From: Thermohalobaculum sediminis
Lineage (GTDB): Bacteria > Pseudomonadota > Alphaproteobacteria > Rhodobacterales > Rhodobacteraceae
Length of the DNA stretch: 64,000 nt
NCBI RefSeq assembly: GCF_023487995.1
Contig: NZ_JAMFKN010000001.1
Location: 434,001 to 498,000, forward strand
Direction of reading: 5' to 3'
A program made the position numbers and the translations under genes. The notes beneath the pieces are model-generated. The model was not told the DNA's origin. It saw nothing but the letters and a program-made list of their open reading frames with translations, and made no database searches. The first letter of the stretch is position 1. Each line of letters opens with the position of its first letter. Positions 25,634 to 34,608 of this stretch are shown piece after piece.

Positions 25634-26020
25634 TCAGGCTATCAGCGCGCGGGCGATCGCAAGACCCAGCGCGAGTCCGAGGATGGACAGGATCACCGAC
25701 GACGACACGTATCCGGCCGCCGCAAGCCAGCGCCCGCGCTCGACGAGCTGAATCGCGTCGAGCGAGAAGGCCGAAAAGGTCGTGAAACCGCCCAGCACGC
25801 CGGTCATCAGCAGCGGTGCGAGACGGGCCCCGCCCCCGGGCAGCCGCTCGATCAGAAGGACCACCAGCACCCCCATCGCGATCGAGCCCGCCACGTTCAC
25901 GATCACCGTGCCCCAGGGAAAGCCCGGGCCGAGCAGGCGGATCGCGCCCGTCACGGCCAGGAAGCGCGCACTTGCCCCGACGGCGCCGCCGAGCGCGACC
26001 AGCATCAGCTTTTCGATCAC
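25634..26020 (-). CDS. crcB: Fluoride exporter CrcB/Fluc
   Basis: A 128-residue dimeric fluoride channel with four transmembrane helices. Family signatures seen: GGAVGASARF at the N-terminus, GTVIVNVAGS and GGFTTFSAFSLD, which hold the conserved fluoride-path asparagine and the Thr/Phe motif. The start is GTG 26020, overlapping the rarA stop (GTGA); an upstream ATG at 26056 would sit inside rarA and lacks homology. No fluoride riboswitch is possible here because the gene is embedded in the operon. Confidence 0.93.
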   Translation of the reverse strand: MIEKLMLVALGGAVGASARFLAVTGAIRLLGPGFPWGTVIVNVAGSIAMGVLVVLLIERLPGGGARLAPLLMTGVLGGFTTFSAFSLDAIQLVERGRWLAAAGYVSSSVILSILGLALGLAIARALIA

Positions 26021-27348
26021 GCGCCACCCCTTTCCCGCCTCAGCCGCGCAAACCAATCGATGCGCTTCATCATCTCGCGCTCGAAGCCTCGCTCGACGGG
26101 GTGGTAGAACTCGGGCCGCGCCATGCCGGCGGGGAAGTAGTTCTGCCCCGAGAACGCGTCCGGCGCGTCGTGGTCATAGGCGTAATCGCGGCCGAAGCCC
26201 ATCTCCTTCATCATCCGCGTGGGCGCGTTCAGGATATGGTCGGGCGGCGGAGCGGCGCCGCTTTCGGCCGCTGCGCGGCGCGCGGCCTTGTAGGCCATGT
26301 AGGCCGCGTTCGACTTGGGCGCGAGCGCGAGGTAGATCACCGCCTGCGCCAGCGCAAGCTCGCCCTCGGGCGAGCCGAGCCGCTCGTAGATGTCCCACGC
26401 CGCGAGGCAGTGATGCGCCGCATCGGGATCGGCAAGGCCGATGTCCTCGATCGCCATCCGCGTGAGGCGCCGGGCGAGGAAGCGGGGATCCTCGCCGGCC
26501 TCGAGCATCCGCGCGAGCCAGTAGAGCGAGGCGTCGGGGTCCGACCCGCGCACCGATTTGTGCAGGGCCGAGATCAGGCCATAATGCCCGTCGCCAGTCT
26601 TGTCGTAGAGCGCGGCGCGCCGGTTGAGGCGCCGGGCAACGGCCGCCGCGTCATGCGGGCCGCCCGCCAGCCGGTAGGCCTGCTCGGCGAGGTTGAGGAG
26701 CGCGCGCCCGTCCCCCTCAGCCATGCCGATCAGGGCCGCGCGTGCCTCGGGCGTCAGGGGCAGCGGACCCTCGGCGGCCTCGGCACGGTCGAGGAGCGCG
26801 CCAAGCGCCCGGTCGTCGAGCGCGGCAAGGCGGAGCACCTGCGCGCGCGACAGCAGGGCCGCATTGAGCTCGAAGGACGGGTTCTCGGTCGTCGCGCCGA
26901 CCAGCGTGATGATGCCCGCCTCCATCAACGGCAGGAAGGCATCCTGCTGGGCCTTGTTGAAGCGGTGGATCTCGTCGACGAACAGCACCGTGCCCTGCCC
27001 CGCCGCATGCCGCGTGCGGGCCGTGTCGAACACCTTTCGCAGGTCGGCGACCCCGGCGAAGATCGCGCTGATCTGCACGAAGGCGAGCCGCGTCTCGGCC
27101 GCCAGCAGGCACGCGATCGTCGTCTTGCCCACCCCCGGCGGCCCCCAGAGGATCAGCGAGCCCAGCTCGCCCGCCGCCAGCATCGCCCCGAGCGGCCCCT
27201 CGGGCCCCAACAGGTGATCCTGACCGATGACATCCTCCAGCCGCGCCGGCCGCAACCGGTCGGCCAACGGGCGCGGCCCGTCGCCCACCGGCGCGGACGC
27301 CGCGGCCGGCGCCTCGTCGCCGCCGAAGAGGTCGAGCGAGCCGCTCAC
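26017..27348 (-). CDS. rarA: Replication-associated recombination protein RarA (MgsA)
   Basis: A 443-residue AAA+ ATPase of the clamp-loader-like group that acts at stalled replication forks. Walker A GPPGVGKTT and Walker B VLFVDEIHR are followed by sensor 1 LVGATTENPSFELN, then the C-terminal MgsA tetramerisation domain with DPDASLYWLARMLEAGEDP and LIYLAL/YKAARRA segments. The GTG start (27348) overlaps the stop of the Deg protease gene (GTGA), and its own TGA overlaps the GTG of crcB. The longer reading frame in the same register runs through the protease gene and is not real. Confidence 0.95.
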   Translation of the reverse strand: MSGSLDLFGGDEAPAAASAPVGDGPRPLADRLRPARLEDVIGQDHLLGPEGPLGAMLAAGELGSLILWGPPGVGKTTIACLLAAETRLAFVQISAIFAGVADLRKVFDTARTRHAAGQGTVLFVDEIHRFNKAQQDAFLPLMEAGIITLVGATTENPSFELNAALLSRAQVLRLAALDDRALGALLDRAEAAEGPLPLTPEARAALIGMAEGDGRALLNLAEQAYRLAGGPHDAAAVARRLNRRAALYDKTGDGHYGLISALHKSVRGSDPDASLYWLARMLEAGEDPRFLARRLTRMAIEDIGLADPDAAHHCLAAWDIYERLGSPEGELALAQAVIYLALAPKSNAAYMAYKAARRAAAESGAAPPPDHILNAPTRMMKEMGFGRDYAYDHDAPDAFSGQNYFPAGMARPEFYHPVERGFEREMMKRIDWFARLRRERGGA

Positions 27349-28772
27349 CCCCGCACCGTGATGTTGCCGCGGCGGCCGCCGCGAAGCACCTCCAGCACGA
27401 TCTCGCCCCGCGCATTGCCGAGCGCCGCGCCGAGGTCCGCTGTGCCGGCGATCTCGCGCCCATTGACGGCGCGGATGACATCGCCGCGCCGCAACCCGGC
27501 GCGGCCGGACGGGCCGGCGGCGTCCATGACCAGCACGCCCGACGCCATGAGGGGCAGGCGGGCCTCGGCGATGACGCCGGGGTTGACGGTGACGACATCG
27601 AGCCCGGTGAGCCGCCCGGCGCGCTCGAGGACCATCCGTTCGCGCGGCGGCGTCTCCGGCGCGGCCGCAAGGCGCAGGCGCGCCTCCCGCTCGACGCCGC
27701 GGCTGAGATAGCTGATCGTGACGCTCTGCCCGATGCCCAGCGTCGCGGTCCGGAAATCGAGCTCGCCCGGCGAGTTGACCGCGACGCCGTCGATACCGAG
27801 GATCACGTCGCCCGGGATCAGCCCAAGTTCCGCGAGCGGGCTTTCCGGGTGGATCTGCTCGACCAGGACGCCCGATGGCACGCCGAGCCCGAGCGCCTCG
27901 GCGAGGTCGCCGGTCACCTCGCGCCCGGCGATGCCGAGCCACGGCCGGGCCAGGCCCTCGGCCCCGCTCAGCGCCGCGTCGATCACCCGGGCCACCAGGT
28001 TCGCCGGCACCGCGAAGCCGATGCCGATCGACCCGCCGGTGCGGCTGAGAATGGCCGTGTTGACCCCGACCAGGCGCCCCTTCATGTCGACGAGCGCCCC
28101 GCCCGAGTTCCCCGGGTTGATCGCCGCATCGGTCTGAATGAAATATCCCTGCCGCGTCGCCGCCCTGCCCGCCGAGCGGGCGAGGCCCGAGATGATGCCG
28201 CTGGTCACCGTCTGCCCGACACCGAAGGGGTTGCCGATGGCGAGCACGAGGTCGCCTACCTCCAGCGTGTCGGAATCGCGCAGCTCGAGCGTCGGCAGAT
28301 CCTCAGCGCCGTCGAGCTCGAGCACGGCGAGATCGGCCGCCTCGTCCGTGAAGATCACCCGCGCCTCGAATTCCCGCCGGTCATGCAGGATCACCGTGAT
28401 CTCGTCGGCGTCGCCCACGACATGGTGATTGGAAACGACGATCCCTTCCGCATCGACGATGACACCCGAGCCCAGCGAGTTCTCGATCCGCCGCCGTTCG
28501 GGCACCTGCTGACCGAAGAAATCCCCGAAGAATCGCTCGAAGAACGGATCGCCCGCAAAACGGCCGGGCCGCTGGGTGACCACCTTGCGCGTGTAGATGT
28601 TGACGACGGCGGGCGCCGCCTTGCGCACGACCGGCGCGAAGGACAGCGTGATCTCCTCGCGCGTCTGGGGCACCTGCTGGGCGGCCGCGGGCGGGACGAG
28701 CGCGGTAAGCGAGGCCGCAAGCACAATCGCCTTTCCGATTTCCCGGGCACGCATGATCCGCCTCATCAGCAT
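27345..28772 (-). CDS. Periplasmic serine endoprotease of the DegP/HtrA (Deg) family
   Basis: A 475-residue periplasmic protease/chaperone. It has a signal peptide ending near AAAQQ, the catalytic triad as His in SNHHVVGDA, Asp in TDEAADLAVLEL and Ser in GNSGGALVD, and two PDZ domains (about 260-350 and 390-475), the second ending in ITVRG. DegP, DegQ and DegS-like roles cannot be separated from the sequence; the two PDZ domains rule out DegS. It starts at ATG 28772 with AGGA upstream. It is the first gene of a four-gene group whose next two starts overlap stops, and it follows the rplQ terminator. Confidence 0.93.
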   Translation of the reverse strand: MLMRRIMRAREIGKAIVLAASLTALVPPAAAQQVPQTREEITLSFAPVVRKAAPAVVNIYTRKVVTQRPGRFAGDPFFERFFGDFFGQQVPERRRIENSLGSGVIVDAEGIVVSNHHVVGDADEITVILHDRREFEARVIFTDEAADLAVLELDGAEDLPTLELRDSDTLEVGDLVLAIGNPFGVGQTVTSGIISGLARSAGRAATRQGYFIQTDAAINPGNSGGALVDMKGRLVGVNTAILSRTGGSIGIGFAVPANLVARVIDAALSGAEGLARPWLGIAGREVTGDLAEALGLGVPSGVLVEQIHPESPLAELGLIPGDVILGIDGVAVNSPGELDFRTATLGIGQSVTISYLSRGVEREARLRLAAAPETPPRERMVLERAGRLTGLDVVTVNPGVIAEARLPLMASGVLVMDAAGPSGRAGLRRGDVIRAVNGREIAGTADLGAALGNARGEIVLEVLRGGRRGNITVRG

Positions 28773-28872
28773 CGAGGTCCTGTCCCGGCAATCTATGGGG
28801 GGCCGACGGTCGCGCCAAGGGGTGGCTCGCCGCCGCCCGGCCGCAGGCTGCGCCGGCCGCCGAAACGCGAAA

Positions 28873-28893
28873 GGCGGCCCCGCGGGGGCCGCC
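28873..28893 (-). terminator. Terminator after rplQ
   Basis: Perfect 9-bp stem GGCGGCCCC/GGGGCCGCC with a 3-base loop, 47 bases after the rplQ stop on the minus strand and followed by TTTCG. It ends the long ribosomal-protein block. Confidence 0.75.
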
Positions 28894-28939
28894 CTGATGC
28901 AGCGCGCTGCAAGCCGCCGGGGCCGCGTGGCCCCCCGCC

Positions 28940-29362
28940 TCACTCCTCGGCCGCGGCCTCCTCGGCCGCCACGCGGGCGCGGTCGCCCGCACCCTTGGCG
29001 TCGGCGTCGCGGTCCACGAGTTCGATGATCGCCATCGGCGCCATGTCGCCATAGCGGAAGCCCGCCTTCAGCACGCGCGCATAGCCGCCATTGCGGTCCT
29101 TGTAGCGCGCGCCCAGGACGTCGAACAGCTTCTTCACCGCCTCGTCCTGCTTGATCTTCGACGCCGCGAGACGGCGCGCATGAAGGTCGCCGCGCTTGGC
29201 CAGCGTGATCAGCTTCTCGACGATCGGGCGCAGTTCCTTGGCCTTGGGAAGCGTGGTCTTGATCTGCTCATGCTCGATCAGCGAGCAGGCCATGTTGGCG
29301 AACATCGCCTTGCGATGCTCGGCCGTGCGATTGAGCTTGCGGTGTCCGCTACCGTGACGCAT
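28940..29362 (-). CDS. rplQ: Ribosomal protein L17
   Basis: A 140-residue 50S protein at the exit-tunnel rim. The N-terminus [20 protein letters not shown] is the L17 signature; the last 20 residues are an acidic/Ala-rich extension (EEAAAEE end) beyond the core, as often in alphaproteobacteria. It is the last gene of the rpsM-rpsK-rpoA-rplQ group and is followed by a strong hairpin at 28873. Confidence 0.98.
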   Translation of the reverse strand: MRHGSGHRKLNRTAEHRKAMFANMACSLIEHEQIKTTLPKAKELRPIVEKLITLAKRGDLHARRLAASKIKQDEAVKKLFDVLGARYKDRNGGYARVLKAGFRYGDMAPMAIIELVDRDADAKGAGDRARVAAEEAAAEE

Positions 29363-29445
29363 GTCGTCTCTCCTTGGTCCTTATGCTTTGTCCGGCCGCC
29401 GTTGCGTGGAAGCGGCCTCCTTGGGGCACCATGCCCGGGTCGTGA

Positions 29446-29469
29446 CGCGGGGGCGCTGACGCCCCCGCG
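29446..29469 (-). other. Intercistronic hairpin between rpoA and rplQ
   Basis: A 10-bp GC-rich stem (CGCGGGGGCG/CGCCCCCGCG, loop CTGA) begins 10 bases after the rpoA stop. No T-run follows, so it probably stabilises or separates the rpoA transcript end rather than terminating. Confidence 0.5.
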
Positions 29470-29479
29470 GGTCGCAGGA

Positions 29480-30499
29480 TCAGAACTGATCCTCGAACTT
29501 CTTGGCCATGTCCTCGATATTTTCCGGCGGCCAGTCGGGCACGTCCATGCCGAGGTGCAGGCCCATCGTCGAGAGCACTTCCTTGATCTCGTTCAGAGAC
29601 TTGCGGCCGAAGTTCGGGGTGCGCAGCATCTCGGCTTCGGTCTTCTGGATCAGGTCGCCGATATAGACGATGTTGTCGTTCTTGAGGCAGTTGGCCGAAC
29701 GAACCGAGAGTTCCAGCTCGTCCACCTTCTTGAGGAGGAGCGGGTTGAACTCGAGCGACTCCTCGCCCTCCTCGCGGCCCGCTTCCTTCGGCTCCTCGAA
29801 GTTGATGAAGATCTGGAGCTGGTCCTGCAGGATGCGCGCCGCATAGGCGATCGCATCCTCGGGGCTCAGCGAGCCGTCGGTCTCCACCGTGATCGAGAGC
29901 TTGTCATAGTCGAGCACCTGGCCCTCGCGGGTCGGGTCTACCTTGTAGCTCACGCGCTTGACGGGCGAGTAGATCGCATCGACCGGGATCAGGCCGATCG
30001 GCGCGTCCTCGGGCCGGTTCTTGTCTGCCGAGACATAGCCCTTGCCGGTCCCGACCGTCAGCTCCATGTGCAGAGACGCGCCATCGTCGAGATGGCAGAT
30101 CACGTGCCCCTTGTTGATGATGTCGACGCCCGCGACCTCGGTGATGTCGCCGGCGGTCACGACGCCCGGGCCCGTCGCCGTGAGCTGCAGGCGCTTGTTG
30201 CCCTCGGCGTCCATGCGCACCGCGATACCCTTCACGTTGAGCACGACGTCGGTGACGTCCTCGCGCACGCCGGGGATCGAGGAGAACTCGTGCAGCACGC
30301 CGTCGATCTGCACCGACGTGACCGCCGCGCCCTGCAGCGACGACAGGAGCACGCGGCGAAGGGCGTTGCCCAGCGTCAGACCGAAGCCCCGCTCGAGCGG
30401 CTCGGCCACCGCGGTGGCGACGCGCTCGCTGTCGGCACCCGGGGTAATCACCAGGCCATGCGGCTTGATCAGCTCAAGCCAGTTCTTGTGGATCGTCAT
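29480..30499 (-). CDS. rpoA: RNA polymerase alpha subunit
   Basis: A 339-residue subunit. The N-terminal assembly domain begins [16 protein letters not shown] and contains the [15 protein letters not shown] segment; the flexible acidic linker (about 235-250, [13 protein letters not shown]) leads to the C-terminal DNA-binding domain with [16 protein letters not shown] and [17 protein letters not shown] lies upstream of the ATG. It is in the standard position between rpsK and rplQ. Confidence 0.99.
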   Translation of the reverse strand: MTIHKNWLELIKPHGLVITPGADSERVATAVAEPLERGFGLTLGNALRRVLLSSLQGAAVTSVQIDGVLHEFSSIPGVREDVTDVVLNVKGIAVRMDAEGNKRLQLTATGPGVVTAGDITEVAGVDIINKGHVICHLDDGASLHMELTVGTGKGYVSADKNRPEDAPIGLIPVDAIYSPVKRVSYKVDPTREGQVLDYDKLSITVETDGSLSPEDAIAYAARILQDQLQIFINFEEPKEAGREEGEESLEFNPLLLKKVDELELSVRSANCLKNDNIVYIGDLIQKTEAEMLRTPNFGRKSLNEIKEVLSTMGLHLGMDVPDWPPENIEDMAKKFEDQF

Positions 30500-30616
30500 G
30501 GTGTCTCCTCCATTCTCGCGCGCGGACCGACCCTGAGTCCGTGCACACTCGAGGAAAAGCCTGCGGACCTGCCCCAGATCGGGAAGCAGGCCCGCCTGCT
30601 CGACAAATTCCGGCGG

Positions 30617-31009
30617 TCAGACCCGGCGGCGCTTGGGCGGGCGGCAGCCGTTGTGCGCGATCGGCGTCACGTCGCGAATGGCGGTCACCTGGAAACCGAT
30701 CGACTGCAGCGCACGCAGCGCCGACTCGCGGCCCGAGCCCGGCCCCTGCACCTCGACCTCGAGGGTGCGTACGCCATGCTCCTGGGCCTTCTTGCCGGCA
30801 TCCTCGGCGGCGACCTGCGCCGCGTAGGGGGTCGACTTGCGCGAGCCCTTGAAGCCCATCGACCCGGCCGACGACCAGGAGATGGTGTTCCCCTGCGCGT
30901 CGGCGATGGTGATGAGGGTGTTGTTGAACGAGGCGTTCACATGCGCGACGCCAGCCGAGATGTTCTTGCGCTCCTTGCGCTTGGGCGCAACGCGACGATC
31001 ACGAGCCAT
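30617..31009 (-). CDS. rpsK: Ribosomal protein S11
   Basis: A 130-residue 30S platform protein with a basic lysine/arginine-rich N-terminus ([14 protein letters not shown]), the [13 protein letters not shown] loop and the conserved C-terminal [11 protein letters not shown]. It starts 12 bases after rpsM and precedes rpoA by 117 bases, where a 10-bp hairpin with one mismatch (GCGG-CCTGC type) lies. Confidence 0.99.
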   Translation of the reverse strand: MARDRRVAPKRKERKNISAGVAHVNASFNNTLITIADAQGNTISWSSAGSMGFKGSRKSTPYAAQVAAEDAGKKAQEHGVRTLEVEVQGPGSGRESALRALQSIGFQVTAIRDVTPIAHNGCRPPKRRRV

Positions 31010-31021
31010 CTGCCCTGCTCC

Positions 31022-31390
31022 TTACTTCTTCTTGCCGGCGATCGGCTTCGCGGGGCCCTTGCGGGTGCGCGCGTTGGTGTGCGTGCGCTGGCCGCGCACG
31101 GGCAGGCCGCGGCGGTGACGCAGGCCGCGGTAGCAGCCGAGGTCCATCAGCCGCTTGATGTTCACGGCAACCTCGCGCCGCAGGTCGCCCTCGACCTGGT
31201 GGTTCGCGTCGATGTGCTCGCGGATCGCCAGCACCTCGGCATCCGAGAGCTCGTTCACCCGGCGTGCGTCAGCGATGCCGACGGCCTCGCAGATCTGGCG
31301 CGCCGCGGCCTGGCCGATGCCATGGATATAGGTGAGTGCGATATGCACCCGCTTGTTCGTCGGAATGTTAACGCCAGCGATGCGCGCCAC
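31022..31390 (-). CDS. rpsM: Ribosomal protein S13
   Basis: A 122-residue 30S head protein contacting the P-site tRNA and 50S subunit. [25 protein letters not shown] is the family start, and [19 protein letters not shown] with its basic tail is the C-terminal signature. It is the first gene after the promoter at 31555-31582 and has an unusually long leader of roughly 160 bases. Confidence 0.99.
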   Translation of the reverse strand: MARIAGVNIPTNKRVHIALTYIHGIGQAAARQICEAVGIADARRVNELSDAEVLAIREHIDANHQVEGDLRREVAVNIKRLMDLGCYRGLRHRRGLPVRGQRTHTNARTRKGPAKPIAGKKK

Positions 31391-31498
31391 TTCTCCAGCT
31401 CCGTCCTTCGCCCCCCGCGTCCGGGCGGCCCAAAATCCAAGGGACCAGTCCTCGCGACCGGCCCCGTCTCATCCCGAGAGTTTTCCGCCACATCCCGT

Positions 31499-31523
31499 GC
31501 CGTCGAGAGGTGAAGTCGACGGC
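31499..31523 (-). promoter_or_regulatory. Leader hairpin of the rpsM (alpha) operon
   Basis: Perfect 8-bp stem GCCGTCGA/TCGACGGC with a 9-base loop, about 25 bases into the predicted transcript. In enteric bacteria the alpha-operon leader is a target of S4; here rpsD is not in the operon, so if this hairpin is regulatory the ligand is unknown. Confidence 0.35.
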
Positions 31524-31554
31524 GGCGACTCTCATTCCGTGAATGGAAGCGCGA

Positions 31555-31582
31555 ACTATAAGCACGCGCCCCGATGCGTCAA
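31555..31582 (-). promoter_or_regulatory. Promoter of the rpsM-rpsK-rpoA-rplQ operon
   Basis: On the minus strand TTGACG (31577-31582), 16 bases, TATAGT (31555-31560), a near-consensus pair. It lies just after the adk stop and about 165 bases before rpsM. It makes the alpha operon separately expressed from the spc/adk group. Confidence 0.75.
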
Positions 31583-31618
31583 CCCCGATTTCGGGGCCAG
31601 CCCGGCTTGCCAGGCACT

Positions 31619-32263
31619 TCAGGCCAGCGCCGCACCGATCTGCGCCGTGACCTCGTCGATCTCGGCCATCCCGTCCACCGTCCGCAGCTTGCCCTGCGCG
31701 CGGTAGAAATCGATCAGCGGGGCGGTCTCGGCATGGTAGGCGTTGAGCCGCTCGCGCACCGTCTCGGCGTTGTCGTCGGCGCGGCGCTTGAACTCGGTCC
31801 CGCCGCACTTGTCGCAGACGCCTTCGACGGCCGGCCGCTTGTGCGTGTCGTGGTAGCCCTCGCCGCACCCTGCACAAGTGAAGCGGCCCGATACCCGGTC
31901 CACCAGCGCCTCGTCATCGACCTCCATGCTGACGACCGCGTCGAGGCTCATCCCCTTGTCGGCCAGCAGGGCATCGAGCGCCTCGGCCTGCGCGACGGTG
32001 CGCGGGAAGCCGTCGAAGATCACGCCCTGCCGGACGTCGGGCGCGTCGAGCCGCTCGGAGACCACGCCGATCACGATCTCGTCCGAGACCAGCTGCCCGG
32101 CCTCCATCACCGCCCTGGCCTTGCGCCCGACCTCGCTACCTGCCGCCACGGCGGCGCGCAGCATGTCGCCGGTCGAGAGCTGCACCATGCCCTTGCGCTC
32201 CATCAGGATGCGCGCCTGGGTGCCCTTGCCGGCCCCCGGCGGGCCCAAGAGGATGATGTTCAC
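31619..32263 (-). CDS. adk: Adenylate kinase with zinc-finger-type lid
   Basis: A 214-residue nucleotide kinase that converts ATP + AMP to 2 ADP. The P-loop GPPGAGKGTQ (7-16) and the DGFPRT loop are present. The LID carries four cysteines at 130, 133, 150 and 153 (C-x2-C, C-x2-C), the arrangement that binds structural zinc in Gram-positive and some alphaproteobacterial enzymes; E. coli Adk lacks it. The start is GTG 32263 with a GGGGAA upstream. It sits between secY and rpsM, as in many spc operons, and is followed by the alpha promoter. Confidence 0.97.
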   Translation of the reverse strand: MNIILLGPPGAGKGTQARILMERKGMVQLSTGDMLRAAVAAGSEVGRKARAVMEAGQLVSDEIVIGVVSERLDAPDVRQGVIFDGFPRTVAQAEALDALLADKGMSLDAVVSMEVDDEALVDRVSGRFTCAGCGEGYHDTHKRPAVEGVCDKCGGTEFKRRADDNAETVRERLNAYHAETAPLIDFYRAQGKLRTVDGMAEIDEVTAQIGAALA

Positions 32264-32311
32264 GTCCGCGTTCCCCTTCCGGTTCTTCAGTCTGGCAGGA
32301 GGGGGCACCTG

Positions 32312-33643
32312 TTACCGGCGCCGCCCCCGGATCTTCGATTTCTCGATCAGACCCTGATACTGATGCGCAAGCAGATGGCTCTGCACCTGCGTCATGGTGT
32401 CCATCGTCACCGAGACGACAATCAGGAGCGACGTGCCGCCGAAGTAGAAGGGCACCGCCAGCTCGGCGATCATGATCTCGGGCAAAAGGCAGACGACCAC
32501 GAGGTAGATCGCCCCCACCACGCTGAGCCGCGTCAGCACGTAGTCGAGATACTCCGCCGTCTTCTTGCCCGGCCGGATCCCGAGCACGAAGCCGCCATGC
32601 TTCTTGAGATTGTCGGCCACGTCGTCCGGGTTAAACACCACGGCCGTATAGAAGAACACGAAGAACACGATCAGCGCGGCATAGAAAACCAGGAACAGCG
32701 GCTGCCCGTGCCCCAGCATCGCGGCGACCGAGCCCAGCCAGCCCACATCGCCGCTCTGCGCGCCGAAGCTTGCGATCGTGGTCGGAAGCAGCAGCAGCGA
32801 CGAGGCGAAGATCGGAGGGATGACGCCCGCGGTGTTGAGCTTGAGCGGCAGGTGCGAACTCTCGCCGCCATACATCTTGTTGCCGACCTGGCGTTTCGGA
32901 TACTGGATCAGGATCCGGCGCTGGGCACGCTCGACGAAGACCACGGCATAGATCACGCCGCCCGCGAGGATCATGATCCCGAGGATCGCGATCGTCGAAA
33001 GCTGCCCGGTGCGGCCCAGCTCGAAGAACTGCGCCAGCGCGCCGGGAAGCTCGGCGACGATGCCCACGAAGATGATCAGCGAGATTCCGTTGCCGATGCC
33101 GCGCGCCGTGATCTGCTCGCCGAGCCACATCAGGAACATCGTGCCGCCCACCAGCGTGATCACCGCCGAGGCGCGGAAGAAGGCGCCGGGCTCGAGCGCG
33201 AGGCCCTGCCCCTCGAGGCCGACCGCGATGCCATAGGCCTGCACGGTCGCGAGCAGCACGGTGCCGTAGCGGGTGTATTGGTTGATCTTCTTGCGCCCGC
33301 TCTCGCCCTCCTTCTTGAGCTGCTCGAGCGAGGGGACCATCGAGGTCATCAGCTGCATGATGATCGAGGCCGAGATATAGGGCATGATGCCCAGCGCAAA
33401 GATCGCCATGCGCCCGACGGCACCGCCCGCAAACATGTTGAAGACGCCGATAATCCCGCCGCGCGTCTGCTCCATGAACTGGGCAAGCTGCACCGTGTCG
33501 ATCCCGGGCATCGGGATGAAGGTGCCGAGGCGGTAGACGATCAGGAGCCCGATGGCGAAGAGGATGCGGCTCTGCAGGTCCTTGGCCTTGCCGAAGGACC
33601 TCCAACTCATGTTCGCGGCCAGCTGCTCGGCGGTGGAAGCCAT
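32312..33643 (-). CDS. secY: Preprotein translocase subunit SecY
   Basis: A 443-residue SecYEG channel protein with about ten transmembrane helices. The N-terminal LGTFIPMPGID, the plug-region GAVGRMAIFALGIMPYISASIIMQL and the C-terminal GTSLLIVVSVTMDTMTQVQSHL segments match the family. It ends in the basic IRGRRR tail. The start codon follows an AGAGAG sequence. A hairpin lies 24 bases upstream, between rplO and secY. Its partner secE is at 60649. Confidence 0.98.
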   Translation of the reverse strand: MASTAEQLAANMSWRSFGKAKDLQSRILFAIGLLIVYRLGTFIPMPGIDTVQLAQFMEQTRGGIIGVFNMFAGGAVGRMAIFALGIMPYISASIIMQLMTSMVPSLEQLKKEGESGRKKINQYTRYGTVLLATVQAYGIAVGLEGQGLALEPGAFFRASAVITLVGGTMFLMWLGEQITARGIGNGISLIIFVGIVAELPGALAQFFELGRTGQLSTIAILGIMILAGGVIYAVVFVERAQRRILIQYPKRQVGNKMYGGESSHLPLKLNTAGVIPPIFASSLLLLPTTIASFGAQSGDVGWLGSVAAMLGHGQPLFLVFYAALIVFFVFFYTAVVFNPDDVADNLKKHGGFVLGIRPGKKTAEYLDYVLTRLSVVGAIYLVVVCLLPEIMIAELAVPFYFGGTSLLIVVSVTMDTMTQVQSHLLAHQYQGLIEKSKIRGRRR

Positions 33644-33666
33644 GATGCCTCTCTTGTCAGGTCAAA

Positions 33667-33696
33667 GGCCGCCACGGGGAAAGCCCCGCGGCGGCC
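33667..33696 (-). other. Hairpin between rplO and secY
   Basis: GGCCGCC/GGCGGCC then CGGGG/CCCCG with one A-C mismatch between the two stems and an AAAG loop, a 13-position near-perfect stem followed on the minus strand by TTTGACC and 23 bases before the secY ATG. It may be a partial terminator that lowers secY expression relative to the ribosomal proteins. Confidence 0.45.
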
Positions 33697-33745
33697 GTTC
33701 ATCCGTTCCGGTGCGCGCCTCGGCCAGGGGCGCGCGCGCGTGCCG

Positions 33746-34234
33746 TCACTCGGCGCCGGCCTCGGCGGCCGCGGCCTTCACGCTGAGGCTCCCGCCCGCC
33801 GCCTCGACCGCCGCGACGGCCGCCTTCGAGGCGCCGGTCACGTCGATCTTCAGGCCCTTCGAGGTCAGCGCGCCCTTGGCCAGCACCCGGATGCCGTCGA
33901 GCTTGCGCCGCACCAGGCCCGAATTGACCAGCACCGCCTCGTCGATCACCGCGCCGGCGTCGATCTTCTCGTCGTCGATGAAGCGCTGGATGGCGCACAG
34001 GTTCACCACGGCGAAGTTCTTCGTGAACATCTTGTTGGTGAAGCCGCGCTTCGGCAGGCGGCGGTGGAGCGGCATCTGGCCACCCTCGAAGCCCTTGATC
34101 GCCACGCCCGAGCGCGACTTCTGGCCCTTGATGCCGCGGCCCGCGGTCTTGCCCTTGCCCGAGCCCGGGCCGCGCGCCACGCGCTTCTTGGTCTTCGCCG
34201 CGCCGGGATTGTCGCGCAGTTCGTGCAGTTTCAT
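33746..34234 (-). CDS. rplO: Ribosomal protein L15
   Basis: A 162-residue 50S protein with the basic glycine-rich N-terminus ([17 protein letters not shown]) and the [18 protein letters not shown] signature, ending in an Ala/Glu extension. It precedes secY by 102 bases and follows rpmD by 172, the larger gap holding only a partial hairpin. Confidence 0.99.
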   Translation of the reverse strand: MKLHELRDNPGAAKTKKRVARGPGSGKGKTAGRGIKGQKSRSGVAIKGFEGGQMPLHRRLPKRGFTNKMFTKNFAVVNLCAIQRFIDDEKIDAGAVIDEAVLVNSGLVRRKLDGIRVLAKGALTSKGLKIDVTGASKAAVAAVEAAGGSLSVKAAAAEAGAE

Positions 34235-34406
34235 GACGCATCTCCTCTCTCACCGGACCGCACGGGGCAATGCGTCAGTCCCCGCCGCCACGGTTTCAAT
34301 GAAGCGCCGGCCTCGGGACGAACCAAGGATGGGACCGGCGCCGGCGCGGCCCCTGTGGAAGGGGCGCGGAAGGGGGACGCGCCTGGCGCCCCCCGGGGAA
34401 CGGGCC

Positions 34407-34595
34407 TCAGCCCTTCTCCTCGACGATGACCGCAAGATGCGGGATCGAGTTCACCATCCCTCGCACCGCGGGCGTGTCCTCGAGCTCGCGGGTGCGATGC
34501 ATCTTGTTCAGCCCCAGCCCCTTCAGCGTCTCGCGCTGCTTGGCCGGGCGGCGGATCGGGCTGCCGATCTGCTTGACGACGATGGTCTTGGCCAT
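34407..34595 (-). CDS. rpmD: Ribosomal protein L30
   Basis: A 62-residue 50S protein. [17 protein letters not shown] and [22 protein letters not shown] are the L30 signatures. It follows rpsE by 13 bases. The gap to rplO (34235-34406) shows an imperfect inverted repeat (GCCCCT/AGGGGC) near 34350 and nothing else. Confidence 0.98.
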   Translation of the reverse strand: MAKTIVVKQIGSPIRRPAKQRETLKGLGLNKMHRTRELEDTPAVRGMVNSIPHLAVIVEEKG

Positions 34596-34608
34596 GGGTC
34601 AGACCTCC

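Noticed and set aside
25634-26020. Fluoride riboswitch upstream of crcB
   Set aside because: crcB starts inside the rarA stop codon, so there is no leader; no room for a riboswitch.
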